64,000 bases of DNA from Lentisphaera marina (GTDB lineage: Bacteria > Verrucomicrobiota > Lentisphaeria > Lentisphaerales > Lentisphaeraceae). The notes beneath the pieces were generated by a model. It did not search any database. It was not told the DNA's origin and saw only the letters and a program-made list of their open reading frames with translations. The position numbers were made by a program, and so were the translations under genes. Positions 1 to 10,169 of this stretch are shown one piece after another (positions within the stretch are counted from its first letter, which is position 1; each line of letters starts with the position of its first letter). The DNA lies in NCBI RefSeq assembly GCF_028745505.1, contig NZ_JAQZZL010000002.1, forward strand, positions 1,364,001-1,428,000, written 5' to 3'.

Positions 1-598
1 AGGAAAAGCCAGAAACCAAAGTAGAGAAGCACTTTCTAAAAACAACCTTAAACAAATATACTTAGGTTTAATGATTTATGCTGATGACAATGATAATTTC
101 ATACCCGAACCAACTAATACGGGAGGCTGGCCAAACGAACTTTTTTGGAGCTCTAAAAGTTACGAAGCAATGACAGGTATAACATTTGATAGAAGTAGCT
201 GGCCAAATGCCAAACAGCAAATGTGGGATTCATCTTATGTGGACGTAATGTACTGCCCCATTCAACGGGCCAATAAAGGTCCATTAGAATTTGATGATAT
301 TCACCAAGCAGGAAGAAGTGATTATGGTCTAAATAAATATTTCTACGATACGTATACTCTAACAGAAGCACAGACATCTGGTAAAATAGAACCCATGATA
401 AGTCCTATCAATCACTATACTAATCCCTTCATCCATAGATCCACTCTAGATGAAACAAACAATACAAATATTAATTATGACTATGGAAATGGTGCGCGAA
501 CTATAGCTTTATTTATCAATGGCAACGTAGGTACTATGAGCGTTACCTACGGAGCAAGTATTGATTCTTATATTTTCGATAGAAATGATTTCGAGTAA
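1..598 (+). CDS. Type II secretion-type pseudopilin, 5'-truncated by window edge
   Basis: Reading from base 2 the frame is open to a TAA ending at 598 and begins inside the conserved post-helix segment (GKAR, then a NNLKQI motif and YADDN), so the start codon and the hydrophobic N-terminal helix lie outside the window. About 198 residues are visible. The C-terminal half matches the four other pseudopilins in this window: a 'YC/FCP' region, a 'GRSDYGLNKYF' segment, 'GKIEP', an 'F-I-N-G-N-V' segment in the place of the DG motif of DUF1559-type pilins, and a terminal RNDFE. Family members are anchored, possibly surface-assembled, major-pilin-like proteins; the particular role is unknown. The first methionine visible (base 71) is internal, not a start. 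Confidence 0.85.
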   Translation, partial: GKARNQSREALSKNNLKQIYLGLMIYADDNDNFIPEPTNTGGWPNELFWSSKSYEAMTGITFDRSSWPNAKQQMWDSSYVDVMYCPIQRANKGPLEFDDIHQAGRSDYGLNKYFYDTYTLTEAQTSGKIEPMISPINHYTNPFIHRSTLDETNNTNINYDYGNGARTIALFINGNVGTMSVTYGASIDSYIFDRNDFE

Positions 599-678
599 TT
601 AAAATATCATCGTCTCTTAGATCGATATATGAGCCAATTGATCATTAAAAATCACGCTAGTGAAAAACCCAAGCAAAA

Positions 679-1719
679 TTAAGGAGTAGTGGATTCCCCT
701 TTATGGAGGCGAACATTCGATGCTTCGAATAAAAGGTTACCGTTCCAGTCACTTTTAGAATCCAGAAGCCACTCAATACAAATTTTTAAGTAAGGCTTCA
801 TATCCGGACGCTCCAGTGAGCTTATTGATGGGCAGTGCAATTCCGCTTGAAGCTCGCCATCTGCCACACAAACTGCGACATCCTTTCCAACTTCTATACC
901 ATGGTCTCGCAAAGCTCTACAGGCACCGATAGCAGCTGGCATTGTTAGGCAAAACAAAGCAGAACTTTTAAATTCGCCATCTTTTATCAATTTGGAAATA
1001 AAATCACGACTGGCGACGCCCTCATGAGCCTCTGTACCATTAATATCGATTAAATCACCCTTGACACCATGCATTTTTTTCCAGAACTCCCAATGATCAA
1101 TTCTCCGACTAATCGTAGAATTATGTGCCTGAACATTAAAGCAGTCAACTTTTTGATGACCTGCGGTCAAGAGACTATCGAGAAGTTGAGATATAAAAAT
1201 ATTGGAGAAAATATTAAGAGAAGGAAAACCCAGGTTAGACATATCGTAACCTAAAACAACTAAGCGCGTCTTGGCCTTTTTGAGTTTTTTAACGATCCAT
1301 GCGGGTACATTATCGGAACGAGGAATAAAAAATAGACCATCAAAGCCCTCTAAAGCACTGTGAAAAACAATATCATCCCAACTGGAGTAAAACACTGGAC
1401 AAATATTGATAGAAAGTTCCTGTGCAGCTTCTCTCAAATCTTTAAGCCAAAGAGCGACATCACTTGAACTTACACTTGGTGCTAAGAAGCAAATTTGTTT
1501 GTTTTTTACAATCAGTTTTTCATTGAATTCTAGGCGCCCAGTTGACTTCCTATTTAAATAGCCTTCTTCCACCAACTTCGTCAAGGCACGACGAGCCGTC
1601 ATTCGAGCCACACCCAATTCATCGGCCAAATCGCGCTCAGAAGGGATCCCACTCATGGCGTAATAACCCTTTTCAAAACGCTTTTTAAGCATCTCTATGA
1701 TATCTTTATTTCGTAACAT
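679..1719 (-). CDS. GntR-family transcriptional regulator with LacI-like ligand-binding domain
   Basis: A 346-residue protein. Residues about 5-65 form a GntR winged helix (IPSERDLADELGVARMTARR, then a wing ending in GYLNRKSTGR). Residues about 70-340 resemble the periplasmic-binding-protein fold of LacI/GalR regulators (LVVLGYD, DVAVCVADGE, and a final SISSLERP-type segment). This architecture fits a sugar-responsive repressor. It is the last gene of the minus-strand run, 131 bases downstream of the beta-helix lipoprotein gene. A degenerate copy of the TATACC-N6-GGTATA palindrome (1799-1816) lies in its own upstream region and a half-site at 1746-1751, which suggests autoregulation and control of the mannosidase locus. 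Ligand not determinable from sequence. Confidence 0.88.
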   Translation of the reverse strand: MLRNKDIIEMLKKRFEKGYYAMSGIPSERDLADELGVARMTARRALTKLVEEGYLNRKSTGRLEFNEKLIVKNKQICFLAPSVSSSDVALWLKDLREAAQELSINICPVFYSSWDDIVFHSALEGFDGLFFIPRSDNVPAWIVKKLKKAKTRLVVLGYDMSNLGFPSLNIFSNIFISQLLDSLLTAGHQKVDCFNVQAHNSTISRRIDHWEFWKKMHGVKGDLIDINGTEAHEGVASRDFISKLIKDGEFKSSALFCLTMPAAIGACRALRDHGIEVGKDVAVCVADGELQAELHCPSISSLERPDMKPYLKICIEWLLDSKSDWNGNLLFEASNVRLHKGESTTP

Positions 1720-1798
1720 TCTAATCTCCTAGATAATCCATTTAGTATACCACTGACAAAGCTCACTTACACGAACTAAGTAGACCAATTTTAACGAA

Positions 1799-1816
1799 AA
1801 TACCTTTTTTGGTCTT
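1799..1816. promoter_or_regulatory. Degenerate operator-like palindrome upstream of the GntR gene
   Basis: AATACC, six T, GGTCTT: the same 6-6-6 layout as the perfect palindrome at 6804-6821, with outer bases degraded. A lone TATACC half-site occurs at 1746-1751. Position between the beta-helix gene end (1851) and the GntR start (1719) suggests autoregulation. This is inference from similarity only. Confidence 0.35.
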
Positions 1817-1850
1817 ATTTAATAAGTGAGATTTATAAAAATTAAACTTT

Positions 1851-3434
1851 TCAATGAACTTTCTCTGAAGCTTTCTCTTTGATACTCGAAGTCATTTTTG
1901 ATCTTAGTTCTGAATTTAAGAGATCTTTTCTTAATTGATGATAAAGGTCCATGGCTTCCTTCTCACCGTTCATTTGCGCATGATCAATCAAAGTCAACCA
2001 AAGGGCCCAACGAAAATTCTGTAAACGACTTTCAGAGATACCTGGAAACTGATTTTTGAATTCTTTTGTATTCATCAAATCACGTCTGAGCCAATCTGAG
2101 TTAAGCAATTCATTTTGCAGGATGTTCACATATTTTGTCAACTCACGCAAATTGGGTTTGCGCCCTAACATTTCTTCATATGCCGTCCTAACCACTGCCT
2201 CTACTTCATCATCTCCATAGCGATAAACTCTGTAGCCAATTTTATTAGTCTTACCATGATTACAACGAAGTAGATGTAAGACATGACGTTCTGCTGGCTT
2301 AAACTCTTTTTGAAGTTTTGAATCTTTCACCGTTTCTGCATCAAAAATAAATGCTCCAGGCTTTTCTGGTAACTGATCACCAAGGCCATCGGCTAAACCT
2401 GAATAACTTGCAGTACTTTTATTGCCGACAATCGTGAAATTTTCCACATTATGCGCTATAAAGCCATAGGCTGCGGCTCCACCTGCCACTGTATTATCTC
2501 TAATTTCAGCACCGTGCAAAATTTTATCTTTTTTAGAGGGAACCCAAATGCCTGCGCCCATGGGGAAAGCCATATGAATTCTGCCACCCCAGGCATCCAC
2601 ATAATTATTAATCAACTTTGAACCGCGATAATCAGTACGTAGACCTTCTTCATCCATTTTATAATAAGCCAATGGATCCACCAAATTTATACCACCGAGT
2701 GACTCGCGTGAAATCGTCGCTATGACATTGTCTCGCACTATACTGCCAGCAGCACCAAAAAGCACCGCCCCTACATCGGTGGGATCAAGAATTAGGTTAT
2801 TGGCAATTAGAGTATTTTTAGCTGCACAAGTAATGCCATCTCCCCATGCAAAGGGTTTCTCCCTCGCTTCGCGACCATTGCCACGAGGACCCACTCCAGC
2901 GCCAAGAATGATGTTGTTGATAATTTTACAATTATTTCCACCTTCGTGAATCTTTAGGGTCGACCAAGTTCGAGTATCCATAAATAGACAACTCTCCACA
3001 GTCTGATAGTTGGCGCCATTTCCGCCGAAGAATGCCAATGGTGATTGAGGAACTTTATAAATTTTCACTGCTCCTGAATAGAAGCGCCTATAACCATCTA
3101 AAAGCACATTTTTCAAAAGAATATGATCATAGGCATTGCCGTTCACTAATTGCTGAACCGAGTCATTTGCAGGGCGTAAAATTGCGTAATCCGCAATTGT
3201 CTTGGCACCAGGGGTCAATATTCTTTGACCATCTTTCTTAAAATTCAAAGCCTCCTCTAAATGGTAAACTTGTCCGGACTGCAAATGCAAATCATAACCG
3301 CTATTGAGTATTTTTTGTAGATCATCCCCAGGTTTTGCTAGAGTCGCAATACGATCATCCCAAGTTCCAAGATCATGAAAACTACACGATACACATAAGC
3401 TTATGATAAGAATCAGATTAAGGAGTGGCTTCAC
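1851..3434 (-). CDS. Secreted right-handed beta-helix lipoprotein
   Basis: A 527-residue protein starting with a lipoprotein signal; the probable lipidated cysteine is C17 (LCVSC). Residues about 60-360 carry many N-rich turns and short repeats (NNIILG, ANNLIL, RDNVIA, RDNTVAGG, VGNKST) typical of a parallel beta-helix as found in pectate-lyase-like and polysaccharide-lyase or epimerase folds. Residues about 410-470 (EMLGRKPNLRELTKYV, ending KEFKNQF) resemble DUF4214, a domain found in exported proteins. Its start overlaps the end of the symporter gene by 17 bases, so translation is probably coupled. Expected at the outer membrane or periplasm, acting on a polysaccharide. No catalytic residues could be assigned, so lyase, hydrolase or binding protein remain open. 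Confidence 0.72.
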   Translation of the reverse strand: MKPLLNLILIISLCVSCSFHDLGTWDDRIATLAKPGDDLQKILNSGYDLHLQSGQVYHLEEALNFKKDGQRILTPGAKTIADYAILRPANDSVQQLVNGNAYDHILLKNVLLDGYRRFYSGAVKIYKVPQSPLAFFGGNGANYQTVESCLFMDTRTWSTLKIHEGGNNCKIINNIILGAGVGPRGNGREAREKPFAWGDGITCAAKNTLIANNLILDPTDVGAVLFGAAGSIVRDNVIATISRESLGGINLVDPLAYYKMDEEGLRTDYRGSKLINNYVDAWGGRIHMAFPMGAGIWVPSKKDKILHGAEIRDNTVAGGAAAYGFIAHNVENFTIVGNKSTASYSGLADGLGDQLPEKPGAFIFDAETVKDSKLQKEFKPAERHVLHLLRCNHGKTNKIGYRVYRYGDDEVEAVVRTAYEEMLGRKPNLRELTKYVNILQNELLNSDWLRRDLMNTKEFKNQFPGISESRLQNFRWALWLTLIDHAQMNGEKEAMDLYHQLRKDLLNSELRSKMTSSIKEKASEKVH

Positions 3435-5433
3435 TTACAGTCTCCTCTGAATCATTTAAAAGACTGGGGTCCTCATCTTCATAAAAGTTAACTTCTGGTA
3501 GTTTGCTCCACCAAAAGAAATAGAGACCAGTACCACCTATGAGAAACAAGACCATAGTTCCCCAAAAAGCTGGCCAATGGTGTAATACTAAGAGCATGGG
3601 AGCAAGGAACATGGACACCTGCCAAAGCAAGGCAAAAGGCACTGAAATAAGGTCGTAAAAATGCTCTTTACTCACTTTTTTTTGTTCATCTTCAGGCAAC
3701 ATTCTTTTTAAATGTCCCCAGACTCCGAAAGGTCGAGTTTTCATATAAAAGGTTTTTAAAACTTCAGGTTCAGTTGGTTTATCCATATAGGTACCAATTA
3801 TGCCACCAATTAAGCCCGCCACTAGCGAATAACCCAATTGCTCAAACTCGTTCATCTCAGGCCAAATAATACGTTGAATTACTGCCGCAGTCATCCCCAC
3901 TAATGAACCTACTGCTGAACCGGTTCCATTAAAACGCCACCAGTAGAGACGAAGTAAGTTTGGAACGAGAAAGGCACCACCTAGCCCCATCATCAACCAA
4001 CCCCAAATTTCGTGAATACTTGAAACGGAGTTAGCGAAAATCACACCACCAACAACTAAAATTGCTACCGTCACCCAACTTACGCGAATCAATTCTTTAG
4101 TTGGTGCATCGGGTCTAAAATATTTGCGATAAAGGTCATTGACCGTCATACCTGTTGCCATATTCACAGTACTATCAAATGTTGACATCGAGGCTGCAAT
4201 TAAAGCTAAGACGACAATGCCACGTAGACCTTCTGTGACCGTTAATATGAGAACTGCTGGTAAAATCTTCTCCGGGTTCACCGTACCGTCGTAGGAAATA
4301 AGACTTAATTTTTCCACATATTGATCGGACCCTAGAAGTCCTTGAAGTTGAGAAATGAGCTCTGGTGAATAATTTTGAGGATTATTAGCAATTCCTGAAA
4401 TCAACCCACCCCAGCCCTGCTCTTTTACATCGGGAAAATGACTATGGATGAGCTCCCCTGCTTGGCTGAGAACCGACATATCTGGAAATAAATCTTTTAC
4501 GAGAAATAAACCTAGAACTGCTATGCCCATCATCATCGGCCAACGAAACGTCATCATTATGGTCCATAAAGCTGTGAGCTTACCGCATTCACGGTCATTT
4601 TTTGCTCCAAAATATTTAGGGTCACCAATGTTACCAATTCCATGAAAAACATTGCGGAACAAGTAGAAAAGCATCAGCGGTATCAGGGGTTTGTAGGATT
4701 CATAACCTTTGGGCATATTGGCGTTCCACTTGGGAACCGCACTCATCCAATCAGGATTATTTGTCACCTGCATCGCCACCGCAGAGATTTCCTCAGAACT
4801 TCCCACAAGGGCAAAAGCTTTTACACTTATATAAACCACCGCGACGAGTATGATTCCACCTTGAAACAAGTCTGTAAATATCACCCCATAAAAACCCGAA
4901 AACATCGTATAGACAGCTGCCAAAAAGATAAGTCCATAAGCACAGTACTCAGGTGAAAATGGTAAGAAAGTAGATAGAAAAATTCCCACACCTTTAGTGA
5001 GGTAGGCCAACATCCCTATAGTTGTCAAAACGACTGCTACTACACTGATGAGTTGAGCAAATCGTCCGCCCCAACAGTCACCGAAACGAAAAATATTCCA
5101 TTGTGCACCGGTTAAACATCCTGAACGCCTGTGCCATTTACCAACCCAGAGCATCATAAAAGCGAGGATCAAAACAGCTCCGCCACGGAACTCAATAAAT
5201 AAACCCTGTGGGCCGAGCATAAAAAGAAAGGAAACTATGAGGGCCGTTCCCGTTAAGTCTAAAAATTGCGCCATCCCAGAAATACCCATTGCCCACCAAG
5301 GAATCTTGCCTGCACCCGTAATGTAGTCTTCTATACTTTCCGATGCTTTACCTTTGAGGTATAAGCCCAAGCCTACGAGTACGCAGACGTATATCCCCAT
5401 AAATATATAATCAATTGTTCCAAAATATCCCAC
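3418..5433 (-). CDS. Sodium:solute symporter (SSS family)
   Basis: A 671-residue inner-membrane protein with about 13-14 hydrophobic segments. Features typical of SSS transporters include an N-terminal 'DYITGAGKIPWWAMGISGMAQFLDLTGTA'-like region (only the pattern is quoted in part: DYITGAGKIPWW, then GISGMA), a long extracellular loop around residues 240-380, and a core segment with SMSTFDSTVNMATG (about residues 410-425). The C-terminal ~130 residues are a further membrane extension common in PVC members. It lies 4 bases downstream of the GH71/GH99-like gene and overlaps the beta-helix gene, so the three form one transcription unit. It probably imports the sugar or oligosaccharide released by the extracellular enzymes; exact substrate unknown. 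Confidence 0.88.
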   Translation of the reverse strand: MGYFGTIDYIFMGIYVCVLVGLGLYLKGKASESIEDYITGAGKIPWWAMGISGMAQFLDLTGTALIVSFLFMLGPQGLFIEFRGGAVLILAFMMLWVGKWHRRSGCLTGAQWNIFRFGDCWGGRFAQLISVVAVVLTTIGMLAYLTKGVGIFLSTFLPFSPEYCAYGLIFLAAVYTMFSGFYGVIFTDLFQGGIILVAVVYISVKAFALVGSSEEISAVAMQVTNNPDWMSAVPKWNANMPKGYESYKPLIPLMLFYLFRNVFHGIGNIGDPKYFGAKNDRECGKLTALWTIMMTFRWPMMMGIAVLGLFLVKDLFPDMSVLSQAGELIHSHFPDVKEQGWGGLISGIANNPQNYSPELISQLQGLLGSDQYVEKLSLISYDGTVNPEKILPAVLILTVTEGLRGIVVLALIAASMSTFDSTVNMATGMTVNDLYRKYFRPDAPTKELIRVSWVTVAILVVGGVIFANSVSSIHEIWGWLMMGLGGAFLVPNLLRLYWWRFNGTGSAVGSLVGMTAAVIQRIIWPEMNEFEQLGYSLVAGLIGGIIGTYMDKPTEPEVLKTFYMKTRPFGVWGHLKRMLPEDEQKKVSKEHFYDLISVPFALLWQVSMFLAPMLLVLHHWPAFWGTMVLFLIGGTGLYFFWWSKLPEVNFYEDEDPSLLNDSEETVSEATP

Positions 5434-5437
5434 AATA

Positions 5438-6748
5438 TTATTCCTTATTTTTTAAAATTTGTGAACTGCGCACGGGCATTTCTTTACTATGAGCTTTTTC
5501 TCCACGAACCATTTTTGTTGCTTCACCTACTAGCCAGAGATAGTGATCCGAAGGTAAATCTCCGTAGGTTTTAAAGGGTATATCATTTTCAGGTGGATTA
5601 TTATCAATTTTATAAATTTGGGTTCCCTCATCAAGCTCATCAAACATTGCTTGATAGACCATTGTCGCTCCCGTTTCCTTTACCAATGCCTCATATTGTG
5701 CCCAAAGGAACTTACCTCCTTCACGATCAATAAAGGCACCTGGATTAGCCTCGGGTTGCCCCTTTTTTAGGTTAGCCCAACAAAAACCGGGAAAAACCAC
5801 TGGCATAAATTCTAATTTGCGTTGATCGCACCATTGCTTATCTTTCTTTGCGGTATCTGCCGCATAGCGCCGTGCTGCATCTTGTCCTCCAAAGCGACCA
5901 ACCGTCCATGGGGAAATAATATCGGCTGCAGAATATACTTTTTCCCACTCACTTATGTCGCCAGCATCGCGTTCACCTGTCCTCCATCCCGTAGACGTTC
6001 CTAACATAACTGTGTTACCACCGTATTTTGGATCATTTTTGAAAAACTCAATGAGTTCCGCTACATCTTTAGAACCATAAGCACGACCATCATCTATACC
6101 TATTCCCCACAGTGCAATTACTGGCTTCCCTCTATGATACTGATAAGATTTATCCGCTGAATCTCGGCTTATTTTCATTTCATCAACCAGAAAACGCCAA
6201 TCGTCTTTGAACTTCTCAAGGTAGTTATCTGGCATGGCCGTAAGATCGTACATTACCGCATAAGTTCTTCCGTATTGGTTCGCTCCCGCACGACAATGCT
6301 CTAAAACTTTATTATAAGCCTTACCGCTGAGCATTGCCTCTTGGTCGCCATTTATAGTCGTTTCCATAATAAATCGCTGTACAAAAACACCATCTATACC
6401 ATAGTCTTTCATCCATTTAAAGTGACGCGCCGTTGTTTTCGGGTGATGCGAACTGTAGACATAGCCCGCTTCCCCATCTTTATACCGAAAAGCAGTCTTA
6501 TATTTTTCATCTTCATCCAGCTCACTCATATCTGGCCAATAATCTATACCAGCTTCACCAGGCCAAAAATACATTGACTTTTGATTCCTATAGTGAACCC
6601 AGGCCAAGCCTGATCCATCACTAGGAGCTCGGTACCAACCTTGATACCCACACATCACCTTCCCTTTTAAACTGGAAGAGTCCACCCGTTCAACCGCAGT
6701 ACAGGCATTCAAAAATAAGACACAAAGAAAAAGTATCACAAAGCGCAT
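5438..6748 (-). CDS. GH71/GH99-like glycoside hydrolase lipoprotein
   Basis: A 436-residue protein with a lipoprotein signal peptide (LNAC, probable lipidated C16). The mature part starts [18 protein letters not shown] and continues as a TIM-barrel-like sequence ([60 protein letters not shown]) of the kind annotated as GH71/GH99-like in Bacteroidetes and PVC genomes. GH99 enzymes are endo-alpha-mannosidases, which agrees with the divergent GH38 alpha-mannosidase. First gene of the minus-strand operon; its upstream region holds the palindrome at 6804-6821. Family placement is from remembered motif patterns; the catalytic acids were not assigned. Confidence 0.68.
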   Translation of the reverse strand: MRFVILFLCVLFLNACTAVERVDSSSLKGKVMCGYQGWYRAPSDGSGLAWVHYRNQKSMYFWPGEAGIDYWPDMSELDEDEKYKTAFRYKDGEAGYVYSSHHPKTTARHFKWMKDYGIDGVFVQRFIMETTINGDQEAMLSGKAYNKVLEHCRAGANQYGRTYAVMYDLTAMPDNYLEKFKDDWRFLVDEMKISRDSADKSYQYHRGKPVIALWGIGIDDGRAYGSKDVAELIEFFKNDPKYGGNTVMLGTSTGWRTGERDAGDISEWEKVYSAADIISPWTVGRFGGQDAARRYAADTAKKDKQWCDQRKLEFMPVVFPGFCWANLKKGQPEANPGAFIDREGGKFLWAQYEALVKETGATMVYQAMFDELDEGTQIYKIDNNPPENDIPFKTYGDLPSDHYLWLVGEATKMVRGEKAHSKEMPVRSSQILKNKE

Positions 6749-6803
6749 TTAGTCATTCTCCTTTAATTTTTTAAAGATACAAATAAGACGTATATAAAAA
6801 AAG

Positions 6804-6821
6804 TATACCTTAAAAGGTATA
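6804..6821. promoter_or_regulatory. Perfect TATACC-N6-GGTATA operator candidate
   Basis: TATACC, TTAAAA, GGTATA: a perfect inverted repeat with 6-base arms and a 6-base spacer. It lies between the divergent GH71/GH99-like and alpha-mannosidase genes, four bases upstream of a -35-like hexamer. The same 6-6-6 design occurs before pseudopilin genes at 37655 and 60053 (and a degraded one at 59200). Symmetry and position suit a dimeric GntR/LacI-type repressor such as the product of 679-1719. A further half-site, GGTATA, is at 6859-6864. Confidence 0.65.
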
Positions 6822-6825
6822 TTTG

Positions 6826-6853
6826 TTGACATTTTTATTTTTAACTGTATAAA
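6826..6853 (+). promoter_or_regulatory. Sigma70-like promoter for the alpha-mannosidase
   Basis: TTGACA at 6826-6831 and TATAAA at 6848-6853, separated by 16 bases. It points toward the alpha-mannosidase start at 6971, leaving a leader of about 110 bases. The palindrome at 6804-6821 abuts the -35 hexamer, so a bound regulator could act on this promoter and on a divergent one. Confidence 0.6.
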
Positions 6854-6970
6854 AAGATGGTATACAAATCAGAAAAACAACGTAATATTTAATTAAAATA
6901 AGCTATTTAACTTGCAAGTAGTCCTTAAAATGTATACATATAAGTTAATAACATAAATCTGGGTCCTATT

Positions 6971-9900
6971 ATGCTCATTACTCAAAAAACACTTCAAAAA
7001 ATAGAAAGACTCGTAAAAGTTTACGAAGAAAAGATCTTTAATCCCCTCCTTGAAATCAAGAATTTTAATATATTCGAATGCGAGGAACACCTCCGCAGCG
7101 TTCCAAACGATACCAAAAAGGACATTTCACTGCCCTACAACTGGGGTGGGGTATGGACTAACACTTGGTTCAAAACCAGCCTCCAAGTAGACCAGGGTTT
7201 GACAGGGAAAAAGCTCTACATTCAACCACAAACAGCTGGTCGCGAGACCATGCTCTGGGTAAACGATCAAGCCAAAGGGATCATTTCCAAAGAACTTGAA
7301 GTCGGCGCAAGAGGTTATCACCACACTCTATATATTGGCGATTCATTCCAAGAGGGACAAAGCATCGATATTGCACTGGAATGTTATGCTGGTCATCCCT
7401 GTATTGGCTGCCACCCGGGTGATGAACGTGAGTTCACGACTTTTACGACCGAAGAGTACGAGCACACCTTTAAATCATGCTTTATCCTTGAGCGCGATGA
7501 ACTCATCAAAGATTTTGTCTTTGACCTCAAAACGCTTTTACAAATTACTCAGCACTTACCCGAAGAAAGCTTCCGTAAAGGCTCCACAGCAAGCTGCCTA
7601 GAGAAAGTCTTTGCACTTGTTTCACAAGCACCCGAAGACCTTCAATCCCCTATTCTGCGAAAAACCCTTGAAGCCGCATGCTCTGTGATGGAACCCGAAC
7701 TCAGCAAAAAAAATAGCCCGAGCGCTCCTATAGCCGGTATCATTGGCCATAGCCATATGGATACCGCATGGCTGTGGACTACTCAGGAAACTCAGCGCAA
7801 ATGTGCCCGCACTTTTTCCAACGCCCTCAACCTCATGGATCAGTACCCCGAGTATATGTTTCTTCAGAGCTCAGTACTGCACCTAGAAGATATAAAATCT
7901 AATTACCCGCAAATCTTCCAGCAGATCAAACAACGAGTCGCTGAAGGTCGCTGGGAGCCCAATGGTGCCTCCTATGTGGAAGCCGATGGCAATATCACTG
8001 GCGGTGAAGCTCAGATCAGACAATTTACTCGTGGTATAAAGTTCCTAAAAGATGAGTTCAACTACACACCAGATAGTTATTGGCTCCCGGATACCTTTGG
8101 TTACAATGCCGCTCTGCCTCAGATAATAAAAGGTTGTGGACTCAAGTACTTTTTAACCACAAAACTTTCCTGGAATGAGTCCAATACCTTTCCTTACGAC
8201 AGCTTTAAATGGCAAGGAATTGATGGCTCTGAAGTTGTAGCTCATTTCAATGAAACCCATTGCTGGCCAGATCCTCAGACTCTTCTCAGCCGCCTCAATG
8301 GACTTGAAGAAGGTAAATACACTGGCAACAAATTTAGTATTCGCCATAAAGACATTGCGGACAAGAGGTTTATTGCTTACGGCTTTGGTGATGGCGGTGG
8401 CGGCCCCATGTACGAAATGTTGGAAATGGCTCGCCGTTGCGAAGATCTGGAAGGCATACCCAAAGCCCAACATATGACTTTGACAAAATTCATGGATCAA
8501 ATGGTGGAGACTTGCCCAAATCTACCGGAACATCGCGGCGAGCTTTACCTAGAACTTCACCGTGGCACACTTACTCATCAGCACAAAATCAAACGCTACA
8601 ACCGCAAACTTGAAGTGGCCCTTAGACTGCTAGATTACTTAAACGTAAAACAAAGACTTGCAGGTCAAAGTGGTATTTCCCAAGATAGCTTAGATGCTTT
8701 ATGGAAAACTTTACTTGTCAACCAATTTCACGATATTCTACCTGGAACTTCCATTCCAGAAGTTCACGACCTTGCCATAGAGCAATACGAACAAGCTATG
8801 GAGGCCTGTAGAGAACTGGCTCAAATCCCCGCTGTTTATTCTGCAGGAGAATTCTCCTTACTAAATAGTCTCAATTGGAAAAGAAATGATTACTTCAGTA
8901 TCCCCGTGAATCAGCTTCAACTTGTCGCTACTGGAGTAAACTCAGAGTCCTTTTGTGATGTAAAGGGGCAAAAACAACTTTTAATTGAGAACTCATCCGA
9001 TGCTTTTAGTTCAAGAACTATCGAACTTGCCGAGTCCGCAAAGGAAGGTTCAAGCAGCTTTAGTATAGCTGAAAAAATTACCACCCCCTTCTACGAATTC
9101 ACCCTTTCAAAAGATGGTAAAATCAAAGACATTTTTTCGACTAAACATCAGCGTCGCTTAACAAAAGAAAACCAGGCCTTTAATGAATTCCTCATTGGTG
9201 AAGATATCCCCGCCCTTTGGGATAGCTGGGACATCGATTTTGATCAGCAAGTAAAAATGGAGGCTTCCGCTGAGCACATCTCTACCGAGATCGTCAAAAA
9301 TGGCGAACTTCACCTCCGTATTCGCAGTGAATTTAAAATCGGTCAAAACTCCAAAATCACTCAGGATATTGTTTTCTATCAGAACTCCGAAAGAATTGAT
9401 TTCGAAACACTCGTTGACTGGAATGAAATGCATCAACTCCTTCAAACGAGTTTTGATTTGGACGTATTCTCCAATAGCATCAAATGCGAAATCCCCTTTG
9501 GATATATTGAGCGCCCAACGCACAACAACTCCATGGTCGATCGCGCGTGTTTTGAATTCTCTCAACACAAGTACAGCGACATCTCAGAGACTCGTTTCGG
9601 CATTGCCTTCCTCAACGATGGCAAATACGCCATCGACGCCAACGGCTCACGAGTGAAACTCAGCCTCGTCAAGAGTGGCGGTCACCCAGACCCCAGAGGT
9701 GATAAAGGTCAGCACTTCATGGTTTACAGTCTACTCCCCCACGAGGGTCAACTCTCTAGCGAAAACGTTATCCGTCCAGCTTACGAACTCAACCATCCAC
9801 CAGTCTTACTCCCAATTGAACATAACTATAACGACAAGTTTTGCGAAGTCAGCGAAAGTAATATTATTGTTGAAAGCCTTAAGTGGGCGGATGATGAGAG

Positions 9901-10093
9901 TGGCTATGTACTGCGAATATACGAAGCAGAAGGCTCGACGACTCGCTGCAAGGCTAAATTCAATTTTGCGGGCTCCGCAATTCACGAATGTAATATGCTG
10001 GAAGACGAACTCTCTTCATTGACGTCAACAAATGGACAAATCGAACTTCACTTTCATCCATTTGAAATCAAAACCATAAAAGTAAAAAGCTAA
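6971..10093 (+). CDS. GH38 alpha-mannosidase, cytoplasmic
   Basis: A 1040-residue protein without a signal peptide. Residues about 250-530 form the GH38 catalytic domain. H262 and D264 in GHSHMDTAW match the zinc-binding motif HSHND of the family, and D374 in LPDTFGYN matches the catalytic nucleophile/zinc ligand. The helical middle domain follows, with NQFHDILPGTSI at about residue 580 as in the family, and then the C-terminal beta domains. Length is normal for bacterial GH38 (about 1000). It would remove alpha-mannose from imported oligosaccharides inside the cell. Divergent from the symporter/GH71-99/beta-helix operon with a shared operator candidate. An intrinsic terminator follows at 10170. 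Confidence 0.95.
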   Translation: MLITQKTLQKIERLVKVYEEKIFNPLLEIKNFNIFECEEHLRSVPNDTKKDISLPYNWGGVWTNTWFKTSLQVDQGLTGKKLYIQPQTAGRETMLWVNDQAKGIISKELEVGARGYHHTLYIGDSFQEGQSIDIALECYAGHPCIGCHPGDEREFTTFTTEEYEHTFKSCFILERDELIKDFVFDLKTLLQITQHLPEESFRKGSTASCLEKVFALVSQAPEDLQSPILRKTLEAACSVMEPELSKKNSPSAPIAGIIGHSHMDTAWLWTTQETQRKCARTFSNALNLMDQYPEYMFLQSSVLHLEDIKSNYPQIFQQIKQRVAEGRWEPNGASYVEADGNITGGEAQIRQFTRGIKFLKDEFNYTPDSYWLPDTFGYNAALPQIIKGCGLKYFLTTKLSWNESNTFPYDSFKWQGIDGSEVVAHFNETHCWPDPQTLLSRLNGLEEGKYTGNKFSIRHKDIADKRFIAYGFGDGGGGPMYEMLEMARRCEDLEGIPKAQHMTLTKFMDQMVETCPNLPEHRGELYLELHRGTLTHQHKIKRYNRKLEVALRLLDYLNVKQRLAGQSGISQDSLDALWKTLLVNQFHDILPGTSIPEVHDLAIEQYEQAMEACRELAQIPAVYSAGEFSLLNSLNWKRNDYFSIPVNQLQLVATGVNSESFCDVKGQKQLLIENSSDAFSSRTIELAESAKEGSSSFSIAEKITTPFYEFTLSKDGKIKDIFSTKHQRRLTKENQAFNEFLIGEDIPALWDSWDIDFDQQVKMEASAEHISTEIVKNGELHLRIRSEFKIGQNSKITQDIVFYQNSERIDFETLVDWNEMHQLLQTSFDLDVFSNSIKCEIPFGYIERPTHNNSMVDRACFEFSQHKYSDISETRFGIAFLNDGKYAIDANGSRVKLSLVKSGGHPDPRGDKGQHFMVYSLLPHEGQLSSENVIRPAYELNHPPVLLPIEHNYNDKFCEVSESNIIVESLKWADDESGYVLRIYEAEGSTTRCKAKFNFAGSAIHECNMLEDELSSLTSTNGQIELHFHPFEIKTIKVKS

Positions 10094-10169
10094 GCAGTTT
10101 ATTCAGCCCATTTAAAGTTTAATTTTTTAAATGGGGAAATTGCCTAATTTGTCTAAGTTTAAGACTTTG

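Noticed and set aside
10107..10135. Second terminator from the CCCATTTAAA/TTTAAATGGG stem
   Set aside because: Good stem, but AT-rich and not followed by a T run; the hairpin at 10170 is the better terminator.
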